Of a stretch of DNA of 64,000 bases, positions 35,179 through 42,403 are shown piece by piece. Origin of the DNA: SYIM01 sp039800325. Lineage in GTDB: Bacteria > Pseudomonadota > Gammaproteobacteria > Burkholderiales > Burkholderiaceae_E. Positions within the stretch are counted from its first letter, which is position 1, and each line of letters opens with the position of its first letter. The stretch covers positions 1 to 64,000 of the forward strand of contig JBDLQY010000157.1 in NCBI GenBank assembly GCA_039800325.1, read 5' to 3'. Both the position numbers and the translations under genes were made by a program. Below the pieces are notes generated by a model. That model saw nothing but the letters and a program-made list of their open reading frames with translations. It did no database searches and was not told the origin of the DNA.

Positions 35179-36141
35179 TCACCCCATCGCCTTGAACTGG
35201 TAGCCACCATCGATGGTCTCGATGGTGCCGATAGCCGGGAAGGGGAAATGGAAACCGGCGGCAGGCATTTTTTCCTTCACCAGCATGTCGAAGATGCGGC
35301 GGCGCGATTGACGCGCCATCTCGGGGTTCATATCGAACACCACCGACCAGTCGGGTCGCCGTGCAAACAAGGACGGCACATTGGTAATGTCGGCGACGAA
35401 GGCAAACGATTGCCCCTGCGAGCGCATCACGAAGACGGTATGACCCGGCGAGTGGCCGAAAGCCGCTACCGATTCGATGCCAGGTGCAATCTCGCGGCCG
35501 GGTTCAAATTTGACGAGCTGGTCTGCGGGCATCGTGCCGAAGACACGTTTGACGTTATCAAAGGCACCCCGCATCGCGGGCGGCGCAGCGGCGATGCGCG
35601 CCTCGTCTGTCCAGAACGCATGTTCGGGGGCTGGCACATGCACTTTGGCGCGCGGAAAAACCAGAGACCCATCTTTGCGCCGCAAGCCACTGATGTGATC
35701 GCCGTGGAAATGGCTGATGACCACATGATGGATGTCATCGGGCGAGAGCCCAGCCGCGGCCAGATTGGCCACCAGGCGGCCGGCCGAGGGCGGACCGTTA
35801 TCGGCAAAGCCCGCGTCAAACAGGTATCGCTGCCCATCTTTCACGACGACGCACGGCGTATAGGGCACATCAACATAGTCGGTTGACAGGCCCTGCGAGG
35901 CCAGCAGTCCACGAACCTGTTCAATGGCGATTCCTGGGACAAACTCTGCCCCCAGGGGCCTGCGCAAAATACCGTCGTTGACGGTAATGACATCCATCTC
36001 GCCGATACGGGTTTTTCGAAAGCCAGGTGAGGGTAGCGTGGGCGCGCCGAACGACGCTGGGTTTTGTGACCAGACCGGAAACAGGGTGAAGGCTGATGCG
36101 CCACCAATGGCAGCGCCCAAAAAATGACGGCGATTAAGCAC
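35179..36141 (-). CDS. Exported metallo-beta-lactamase-fold hydrolase
   Basis: A 320-residue MBL-fold protein with metal motif ISHFHGDHISG, further His in FGHSPGHTV, Asp in FVADITNV and a distal His near the C-terminus (AGFHFPFPA). The N-terminus LNRRHFLGAAIGGASAF is a twin-arginine-type signal. GTG 36141 is the start, 7 nt after GGAG. The layout resembles quorum-quenching lactonase/AHL-lactonase-like and methyl-parathion-hydrolase-like MBL proteins; the substrate is unknown. Confidence 0.88.
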   Translation of the reverse strand: MLNRRHFLGAAIGGASAFTLFPVWSQNPASFGAPTLPSPGFRKTRIGEMDVITVNDGILRRPLGAEFVPGIAIEQVRGLLASQGLSTDYVDVPYTPCVVVKDGQRYLFDAGFADNGPPSAGRLVANLAAAGLSPDDIHHVVISHFHGDHISGLRRKDGSLVFPRAKVHVPAPEHAFWTDEARIAAAPPAMRGAFDNVKRVFGTMPADQLVKFEPGREIAPGIESVAAFGHSPGHTVFVMRSQGQSFAFVADITNVPSLFARRPDWSVVFDMNPEMARQSRRRIFDMLVKEKMPAAGFHFPFPAIGTIETIDGGYQFKAMG

Positions 36142-36223
36142 GGCTGACTCCGAGGGGGGATTTACCTGACATTATCGTTGGCGACTGTCCAAAGTCAGTC
36201 TATTCCCGACTGGGGCACCCGCT

Positions 36224-37918
36224 TCAGTGCTTTAAGCGCACGAATACCCGGTACTGCACCCAAGCGCCGACCGCGATGCTGGTCGCAAGGCTTGCGTACA
36301 CAAGCCAGATCTGGTGCTCAAACTGATTGGCGACTAGCAGACCCGCAACTAACACCAGCGCGATAACAATGGCGATTTCTTCGAGCGCAAAGGCCCCGCG
36401 CAGCGACTGAGCCGCCTGGCCCAGCAAGATGTCGCGCAGAATGCCGCCGCCGCTGATTGAAACCGCTGCAAGAATCGGCGCCCAGAACCAATGCAGGCTT
36501 GACGATAGAGCCACACAGGCACCGTAGGCGGCAGCAATCGATAAGCCCGCCAGACCCAGAATTCTTTCGGCGGGGGAAATCCATCGTGAGAGGGTCACGG
36601 ACGCAATACGACGCGAGATGACAATGATGAGCACCGTGCAGACGGTGATGGCCATGGGCAGCGTTGGGTCAACGATAAACGCAATCGGCAGACGTTCGCC
36701 ACCGATGATGACATCACGAAGCGCCGCGCCTCCCAGAGGCGTGGTCAGCGATAGCACCAGGCAGCCCCACAGTCCAAACCCACGCTGCAGGCCACTCAGC
36801 GCGCCTGAGCATCCGAATACCAAAATCGCCGCAAAAATCGCGGCTAGGAAGGGCGTGGAGCCTATGACCTGATCGAGCGCATGACGTGCCGGGGCCGACA
36901 GGGTAGGCAAGCGACCGTGGCTGCGCTGCACCTCTTGCATCACCTTAAAGGTCCAAAGCGTTTTAGCCTCGGGCGGTAGCGCGCCTTCGCTGGCGGCTAT
37001 CTGCGCGAATTGACGGTCAAAGCGAGCGAGGTTTAAGAGGCCAAACTGCGACAAGTCGGTCGGCAGCAGCTCGATCACGCCTGCCAGCATCTGTTGCTGA
37101 TGTTGTCGGTCAACCGAGGGGTTTTGTGAGGCCAGCGAGTCCAGCGCGAGGCCGCGCGCACTGCGAGCGTCATCCCAGCCCTTGGCCAGTCCGCGTATCA
37201 GCCCCACCAGTTGCTGGCGGAACTCGGCTGACACGAGTCGATCTGACAGCACGTACAGCCCGTCTTCGATGTGTTCGATTCCCTTGCGTTGCAGATCGAT
37301 CCAGCGCAGGTCTACGGGATCAATGCCAGAAGACTGCAGTCTGGGCCATTCGTTGTAACTCATGGCGCTGACGCAAGGCACTTTGCCGTTGATGAGGTCC
37401 ATTCCCCCAGGCGCCTGCTCAAGCAGCTGAACCTTGGATGGGTCGACTCCATAGGATTTGAGTAATGTACGCACAACATGCTGATCGCCCAGATTCCACA
37501 CGCCGACGCTTCGACCCATAAGATCTTCCGGCCGAATAACCCCTGAACTCGTTCTGCAGGCGATCCCAAGTCCTGGTTGAGCAAAGATTTGCGCGACGTG
37601 CCTGATACGAGGCCCCTCACGCGAATGCATCAGTGCGTTCCCAAGCCAACCCACCGCTACGTCGACCTCGCCCTTTTTAAGTCGGGCAAACGGATCGATT
37701 CCGGGGCCGCCTTCAACGACGTTAATTACAAGGCCCTCGCGCTCAAAGTGACGCCGCGCCTGCGCAACATAGAAGCCGGCAAACTGGGCTTGATGCTGCC
37801 AGTGCAGTTGCACCCGCAGACGAGGCTGTGCCTGTGACTGACAAGCCCAGCCTAGCAACAGAGTGAGGACGAGCGAAGCAGCAATCTGTATCGTGGTGGG
37901 CCCTGTAAGCGCTCGCAT
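36224..37918 (-). CDS. NMT1/THI5-type periplasmic binding domain fused to a TRIC/UPF0126 membrane domain
   Basis: A 564-residue fusion. ATG 37918 opens a signal peptide (MRALTGPTTIQIAASLVL... to about 30). Residues about 32-330 form an ABC-type NMT1/THI5-like binding domain (VQLHWQHQAQFAGFYVAQ, GEVDVAVGWLGNAL, LKSYGVDPSKVQLL). Residues about 355-560 hold about seven membrane helices with the two repeats of the TRIC/UPF0126 channel family, each with a Gly-Gly...Arg-Asp signature (TPLGGAALRDVIIGG and SISGGGILRDILLG). No ABC permease or ATPase is nearby. A TTG at 37936 would add six codons and overlap the next gene. Confidence 0.85.
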   Translation of the reverse strand: MRALTGPTTIQIAASLVLTLLLGWACQSQAQPRLRVQLHWQHQAQFAGFYVAQARRHFEREGLVINVVEGGPGIDPFARLKKGEVDVAVGWLGNALMHSREGPRIRHVAQIFAQPGLGIACRTSSGVIRPEDLMGRSVGVWNLGDQHVVRTLLKSYGVDPSKVQLLEQAPGGMDLINGKVPCVSAMSYNEWPRLQSSGIDPVDLRWIDLQRKGIEHIEDGLYVLSDRLVSAEFRQQLVGLIRGLAKGWDDARSARGLALDSLASQNPSVDRQHQQQMLAGVIELLPTDLSQFGLLNLARFDRQFAQIAASEGALPPEAKTLWTFKVMQEVQRSHGRLPTLSAPARHALDQVIGSTPFLAAIFAAILVFGCSGALSGLQRGFGLWGCLVLSLTTPLGGAALRDVIIGGERLPIAFIVDPTLPMAITVCTVLIIVISRRIASVTLSRWISPAERILGLAGLSIAAAYGACVALSSSLHWFWAPILAAVSISGGGILRDILLGQAAQSLRGAFALEEIAIVIALVLVAGLLVANQFEHQIWLVYASLATSIAVGAWVQYRVFVRLKH

Positions 37919-37932
37919 AGCCGACGCGACGT

Positions 37933-39168
37933 TCAAGGCTGTCGAACGGGGTTTAGCCGAATCAGGCGACCGTTGGGCGCATCGGTGAGCACGTACATAA
38001 GACCATCAGGGCCCTGGCGCACATCACGCGTCCATTGACCAATGGACTGCAACAGCCGTTCTTCGCCAATCACGTTTGTGTCCGATACGACCAGACGCGT
38101 CAGAAAGCCAAACTTCACCGAACCTACAAACAGACTGCCGCGCCAAGCGGCACCGTAGCGGTCACTGTTGAGAAAGGCCATGCCCGAAGGCGCGATCGAA
38201 GGCGTCCAGTGATGAATGGGCTGCTCAAGGCCTGGCGCGTGAGTGATACCCGCGCCGATTTTGCCGCCGCCATAATGCTCGCCGTAGGTGATCACGGGCC
38301 AGCCATAGTTCTTGCCGGGTTGCGGCAGATTGATTTCATCGCCACCCTGTGGGCCATGCTCATGAATCCAGAGCCTGCCCTGCGAATCAAGCGTGGCGCC
38401 CTGGGGATTACGGTGTCCGAGGCTGAAAATTTCTGGGCGAGCCTGCGCGTGACCCACAAAGGGATTATCGGCGGGTACTCGACCGTCTTTGTGCACACGC
38501 ACCAGCTTGCCCAAATGATTGTCCAGGCGTTGAGCGTCGTTCATGCGGTTGAAGCGCTCGCCCAAGGTGAGCATCAGCGTGCCGTCAGCACGCTCAACAA
38601 TGCGACAGCCGAAGTGGTGTCGACCGGGTAGCTTCGGTTGCTGACTGAAGATCACCCTGAAATGATTGAGCGTGCGCTCGTCAGCGCTGAGCTCAGCGCG
38701 TGCCAGAGCCGTGCTGTTACCGCCCTCGCCGGGTTCGGTAAAGCAAAGAAACAGAGTGCGATTACGCTCGAAGTTATTGTCCAGAGCGAGATCAAGCAGG
38801 CCGCCTTGTCCGCCCACATCAATACGGGGTAAGCCTGCTAGCGGGGCGCCGATGCGCCCATCGGCTTCGATGATACGCAGACGCCCAACCCGCTCGGTGA
38901 CAAGAAAACGGCCGCCCGGTAAAAAGCCCAGGGCCCAGGCGTGCTCAAGACCCTCGGCAATGATCTCAGGCTGGACTCGTTCTGCCTTCGTCGGCGTCTG
39001 GGCGAAGACGGGTGAGGCCACGCACAGTGATGCTACACAAGCCCAGGCGATGGCCATCAGTGAGTTGAACCGTGCGCGCGGCGCCAAAGATACTGACTCA
39101 GCGCCGCGGCGGACGCGCGGCGGCGCCGGGATACGCAAGGGCCACGGGGTGCGCAAGGGCCTGATCAA
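37933..39168 (-). CDS. Periplasmic PQQ-dependent aldose sugar dehydrogenase-like protein (YliI/GdhB type)
   Basis: Six-bladed propeller protein of 411 residues. Motifs: LEHAWALGFLPGGRFLVTER, GGQGGLLDLALD, the catalytic-type GRHHFGCRIV, LGHRNPQG and HEHGPQGGDEINLP, and GKNYGWPVITYG, as in soluble PQQ glucose/aldose dehydrogenases. The export signal (AIAWACVASLCVASPVFAQ) begins near residue 38; the ATG at 39057 would give a shorter form, while 39168 adds a basic leader. No pqq synthesis gene is visible in the window. It precedes the fusion-protein gene by 14 bp. Confidence 0.88.
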   Translation of the reverse strand: MIRPLRTPWPLRIPAPPRVRRGAESVSLAPRARFNSLMAIAWACVASLCVASPVFAQTPTKAERVQPEIIAEGLEHAWALGFLPGGRFLVTERVGRLRIIEADGRIGAPLAGLPRIDVGGQGGLLDLALDNNFERNRTLFLCFTEPGEGGNSTALARAELSADERTLNHFRVIFSQQPKLPGRHHFGCRIVERADGTLMLTLGERFNRMNDAQRLDNHLGKLVRVHKDGRVPADNPFVGHAQARPEIFSLGHRNPQGATLDSQGRLWIHEHGPQGGDEINLPQPGKNYGWPVITYGEHYGGGKIGAGITHAPGLEQPIHHWTPSIAPSGMAFLNSDRYGAAWRGSLFVGSVKFGFLTRLVVSDTNVIGEERLLQSIGQWTRDVRQGPDGLMYVLTDAPNGRLIRLNPVRQP

Positions 39169-39189
39169 GACAAACTTCAGTACGCGGGC

Positions 39190-40209
39190 TTAGTTGGCTT
39201 TGATGCCAGCGGTGCTGATGACCCGCGTCCACAGTTCGAGCTCAGAGCGGACAAAGCGTGTGTAGGCTGCCGAGCCTTGCTCGGGGATCACAAAGCCCAC
39301 CGACTCCATGCGCTCTTTGATCGCGGCAGACGTCATGATTTTCTTCATAGTGGTCTCAAGCTTGTCGACAATGGCTTGCGGCGTGCCCTTGGGCAGTGAC
39401 AGCCCAGACCAGCTTAAAGCCTGAAAGCCTGCAATACCGCTCTCGGCGATGGTCGGTACGTCTGGATAAAGCGCGTTGCGCTGCAGGCTTGAGACAGCGA
39501 TGGCTTTAAGCTTACCCGATCGCACATGCTGCAGCGCGACGTCCTGGTTGATAAACATCAGCGGAAAGACGCCGCCCAACAAATCAATCATCATGGGCCC
39601 ACCACCGCGATACGGAATGCCCACCATGTCGAAGCCAGGCTTGCAGCCCTGAGCCGTGGGTGCGCACTTGCCGGCTTCAATCTTGAGCAGCTCCATCGCC
39701 ATGTGGCCTGAGGCGGCCAGGGTGTAGCCGTAATTGATCTTGCCGGGATTACGCTTTACGTAATCCAACAATTCGGCAAAGCTCTGAAACGGGGCGGTGG
39801 GATGCACCAGCAGCACATTAGGCCCCGAGTGCACCTGCGTGATGTGGATGAAGTCGTTGATCGAGTCATACGTGGGCTTGGGCTCAAGGCCGTGGGCAAC
39901 CGCGTTCTGTCCCACACCGGTTTGTATGATCGTATAGCCGTCGGGGGCAGACTTGACGCCGCGCGCGGTACCGATGACCCCACCCGCGCCGCCTACGTTT
40001 TCAACCACCACGGGCTGACCGAGTTCTTTGGTGAGCGCCTCGGCCACCATGCGGGCCATGACGTCACTGGTGCCGCCCGCCGGGAAGGGGCTGATAAGTT
40101 TGACCGGACGCGAGGGCCAGGCGTCCTGCGCCAGCGCTGAAGATGTTTGGCTGGCCATGATCAGACCGACCGCTGAGATCAGCCCGGTGAATAAGGCTTG
40201 ACGGATCAT
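39190..40209 (-). CDS. Bug-family (TctC) tricarboxylate-type binding protein
   Basis: Periplasmic solute-binding protein of 339 residues with signal peptide (about 1-27, ending ALAQ). Bug motifs: WPSRPVKLISPFPAGGTSDVMARM, VENVGGAGGVIGT, and the GIPYRGGGPMMIDLLGG region. ATG 40209 follows GGGAGA. Bug proteins are greatly expanded in Alcaligenaceae and most lack a linked TctAB membrane pair, as here. Ligand unknown. Confidence 0.93.
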   Translation of the reverse strand: MIRQALFTGLISAVGLIMASQTSSALAQDAWPSRPVKLISPFPAGGTSDVMARMVAEALTKELGQPVVVENVGGAGGVIGTARGVKSAPDGYTIIQTGVGQNAVAHGLEPKPTYDSINDFIHITQVHSGPNVLLVHPTAPFQSFAELLDYVKRNPGKINYGYTLAASGHMAMELLKIEAGKCAPTAQGCKPGFDMVGIPYRGGGPMMIDLLGGVFPLMFINQDVALQHVRSGKLKAIAVSSLQRNALYPDVPTIAESGIAGFQALSWSGLSLPKGTPQAIVDKLETTMKKIMTSAAIKERMESVGFVIPEQGSAAYTRFVRSELELWTRVISTAGIKAN

Positions 40210-40301
40210 GTTGAGAATCTCCCTGTAAGTTGCAGAAGTCTAGCCCACAGCGCGTAAGGCTGGCCCCTGTCGTGTCTGTGCAGTGACTCGGATGGTCGCG
40301 A

Positions 40302-40526
40302 TTGGCTACCGTGCTTGCAATGATCGGCGAAAAAGTCAGGGATTGCACGTCCACCCACGATGCCTTGATAGACCTTGTTGCGATCGCTCCGTTTTACCTG
40401 GGAGGGCTGATTGGGTTCGACGTTGATGTCCTGGTAGCCTTGAGACTGTTGCGGCTTGCGCGGGGGTTCAAGCTTTCGCGTTACAGGGTTCCTGCCTGTC
40501 GTCAGACCCGTCTGCGGGTCACCTAG
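40302..40526 (+). pseudogene. Remnant of a voltage-gated cation (K+) channel, S3-S4 part
   Basis: An open frame of 74 codons encodes, at 40359-40484, a helix with LIDLVAIAPFYLGG followed by the voltage-sensor-like LVALRLLRLARGFKLSRY, in which Arg/Lys recur every third residue. This is the S3-S4 pattern of bacterial six-helix potassium channels. The pore and the first two helices are absent on both sides, so only about 42 residues of the channel survive. The rest of the 550-bp gap (40210-40760) contains nothing else recognised. Confidence 0.6.
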
Positions 40527-40760
40527 CTGCAAGTTCTTGGTCAGGCTATGGGCACTGAGCGGTTGATGGCTCAAGCTGCCCGACAGACGGCGAAGGTGCG
40601 GTCTTGCAGCAGGTGCTCACTGTGATTTCTGAGCAGTCAGGTTCAAATGCTTAATCACCCGGGCATGTTCGATCGGCTCCCGGCTGGGTTGTCGGCTAAA
40701 AATAAACGGGCGGGTATCGCGTAGCCTTGAAGCTGGGGCAAAGACTTTAGAGGCTGTCAT

Positions 40761-41357
40761 ATGTTTAGAGGCTTGTTGACTACGCTCTTGCTACTGCTTG
40801 CGGGGCCTGCTTGGCCGCAGCATGGAAAAGAATTTATTGAGCTTCTGCAAAAAGGTGGTTACACCATTTTTTTTCGCCATAGCATCACCGACGGCGCTGA
40901 TCCGCACAAGGTCAACCCGCCCAATGAGAATCTGCGCGACTGCACGACGCAACGACCTCTGAACGAACTGGGTCGTGAGCAGGCAAAGCTGATTGGCGAG
41001 AAGTTTCGTGAGCACCAGATTCCGGTCGGCGACGTGTATGCCAGTGTGGTCTGTCGTTGCGAAGAAACCGCGCGATTGGCCTTCGGTACGGTGATAGCCG
41101 TCGACTGGATGGTGCTTAGACCTGGATCTGATCGACTGACCGAACTTGAGCGGCAGCTTCAAAGCGTGCCCTCCACTGGATTTTTCTCGCGCACACCGTC
41201 TGAAAAAAACAATGTCTACGTCGGTCACGCACAGACGTTGACGCGGAGTCAGGTTGGGTCAACCCTGCCACGACTGTTTTTGGCCGAGGGCGAGGGCGTT
41301 GTGTATGACCCGCAAAATAGGCGATACCTTGGTCGCATCAATCCCAGCCGATGGTGA
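40761..41357 (+). CDS. Exported histidine phosphatase family protein
   Basis: A 198-residue protein with a signal peptide (1-19, LLLLLAGPAWPQ) and the phosphoglycerate-mutase-like phosphohistidine motif TIFFRHSITDG, plus a later GHAQTL histidine and RPLNELGREQAKLIGEKF. The RHG triplet of classic members reads RHS here. Such exported members are of unknown substrate, acting on phosphoesters in the periplasm. It lies immediately upstream of the tRNA-Pro gene. Confidence 0.85.
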   Translation: MFRGLLTTLLLLLAGPAWPQHGKEFIELLQKGGYTIFFRHSITDGADPHKVNPPNENLRDCTTQRPLNELGREQAKLIGEKFREHQIPVGDVYASVVCRCEETARLAFGTVIAVDWMVLRPGSDRLTELERQLQSVPSTGFFSRTPSEKNNVYVGHAQTLTRSQVGSTLPRLFLAEGEGVVYDPQNRRYLGRINPSRW

Positions 41358-41397
41358 GTCGTTACCACAACGGGCGCTGGTGTTCTGGCGGGTTTGC

Positions 41398-41403
41398 TAC
41401 AAT
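41398..41403 (+). promoter_or_regulatory. -10 element of tRNA-Pro
   Basis: TACAAT lies 13 bp before the first base of the intact tRNA-Pro, the expected distance for a short-leader tRNA transcript. No clear -35 found. Confidence 0.5.
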
Positions 41404-41416
41404 AAGGGTCAGGTTT

Positions 41417-41493
41417 CGGGGTGTAGCTTAGCCTGGTAGAGCGCTACGTTCGGGACGTAGAGGCCGGAGGTTCGAATCCTCTCACCCCGACCA
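41417..41493 (+). tRNA. proK: tRNA-Pro(CGG)
   Basis: A 77-nt cloverleaf: acceptor CGGGGTG pairs with CACCCCG, anticodon stem CTACG/CGTAG encloses loop TTCGGGA giving anticodon CGG, the T arm contains GGTTCGAATCC, and discriminator A plus encoded CCA end at 41493. This is the intact copy; its tRNA body is repeated at 46158-46234 and in part at 51082-51138. Confidence 0.96.
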
Positions 41494-41503
41494 ATCTGGT
41501 CAC

Positions 41504-41575
41504 GCCAGACTGCTCTCGCAAACCCACTGATTGCGCACGGCAACGGTGGGTTTTGTTTTTTCTGCGCTGAGTAGC
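41504..41575 (+). repeat. tRNA-distal terminator repeat, copy A
   Basis: Begins GCCAGACTGCTCTCGCAAAC, contains a terminator hairpin (AACCCAC 41521-41527 / GTGGGTT 41546-41552 with an inner TTGC/GCAA pair) and a T tract to about 41561, then CTGCGCTGAGTAGC. It terminates the tRNA-Pro transcript. Copies B and C occur at 42349 and 45367. Confidence 0.8.
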
Positions 41576-41689
41576 TAGGTGGTCACTGTGCTACTCAAAG
41601 CTCTCGACTGTGGCGTTTCCAACGAAATAAAGTTCAGCTTCATCGGCCACGAGCGCATGAATGCAAACAGAAACGCTTTAGTCTGCCGA

Positions 41690-42007
41690 TCAGTAACCCT
41701 GAAACAAGAAATCCAGCGCGGCTGTGATCTGGTCCTGATCCTGAGCCAACGAAGCCACGGGCGCTTTCAGCACCCGCTGGGGTACGGCCCCCATTTTCGG
41801 TGTTTCAAGCAGAAAGTCCTCGCCCTTGATCTTGAAAATGGGCGTCAAGCGAGTTGATAACTTGACCTTCGGGAAGGTGTTAAGACCCCGAAGCGGAACG
41901 ACCATGCGGCTGTCCAGGCCATCGAGCAGATCGCTCTGCACATCCAGCAGGTACGGTGTGGTGGTGGCGTGATTGCCAGGGTTGGCATAGACATCAAAGC
42001 GCGCCAT
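41690..42007 (-). CDS. ccdB: CcdB-family toxin
   Basis: Toxin of 105 residues from ATG 42007 (MARFDVYANPGN). CcdB features: N-terminal YANPG, TTPYLLDVQSDLLDGLDSRMV, VPL, and the C-terminal DFLFQGY close to the WFLFRGI-type gyrase-poisoning end; the usual Trp is Phe here. Family members trap DNA gyrase on DNA. The start shares one base with the ccdA stop (TGATG), so antitoxin and toxin are coupled. Confidence 0.9.
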   Translation of the reverse strand: MARFDVYANPGNHATTTPYLLDVQSDLLDGLDSRMVVPLRGLNTFPKVKLSTRLTPIFKIKGEDFLLETPKMGAVPQRVLKAPVASLAQDQDQITAALDFLFQGY

Positions 42008-42288
42008 CAGAAGCTTTTCCACTCATCCAGCGGCAGGCCTTCTGCCTCAATGGTGGCGTTATAGGCCGCAATGAAATCGGCGTGATCCTCGCGCCATTTG
42101 CGTTCCTGCTCACGGCGTACGACTTCACGCAAATAGTTGTCGCAGACCTGGGAGATGTTGATCCCCAGATGCTTTGCTGCGTCCAGGACATCACTACTCA
42201 AGCTCAAATTTGTCGCGCGTTTACCTGGCATTGCGGCGCGCATGCGTCGAGCGGTTTGTGTGGCAGGCATAGCAATCTTTATGCGCAT
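42007..42288 (-). CDS. ccdA: CcdA-family antitoxin
   Basis: Antitoxin of at most 93 residues. The recognisable CcdA part begins at MPGKRATNLSLSSDVLDAA (ribbon-helix-helix DNA-binding fold), followed by a toxin-binding tail ending GLPLDEWKSF. ATG 42288, 42270 or 42231 could each be the start; 42231 gives 74 residues, close to E. coli CcdA (72). A palindromic operator overlaps the first of these. It precedes and overlaps ccdB, the usual order. Confidence 0.85.
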   Translation of the reverse strand: MRIKIAMPATQTARRMRAAMPGKRATNLSLSSDVLDAAKHLGINISQVCDNYLREVVRREQERKWREDHADFIAAYNATIEAEGLPLDEWKSF

Positions 42289-42303
42289 TTAACGATGCGC
42301 ATA
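42280..42303. promoter_or_regulatory. Palindromic operator of ccdAB
   Basis: Perfect 9-bp arms TATGCGCAT and ATGCGCATA separated by 6 bp overlap the upstream end of ccdA. Type II antitoxins autoregulate through such palindromes. Confidence 0.65.
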
Positions 42304-42348
42304 TGTTAAACCGCATCGACATCGGAATCCATGGTTGCAGACTTTTCA

Positions 42349-42400
42349 GCCAGACTGCTCTCGCAAACCCACTGATTGCGCAAGGCAACGGTGGGTTTTT
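42349..42400 (+). repeat. tRNA-distal terminator repeat, copy B
   Basis: 52 bp differing from copy A at one internal position (GCGCAAGG for GCGCACGG), with the same hairpin and a T tract. It lies between the ccdA promoter and the 3' end of the hybrid kinase gene, so ccdAB is framed by copies A and B. Confidence 0.8.
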
Positions 42401-42403
42401 TGT

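Noticed and set aside
40206..40574. 122-codon minus-strand open frame in the 40210-40760 gap
   Set aside because: No start context or family features; the other strand of the same DNA carries the channel remnant.
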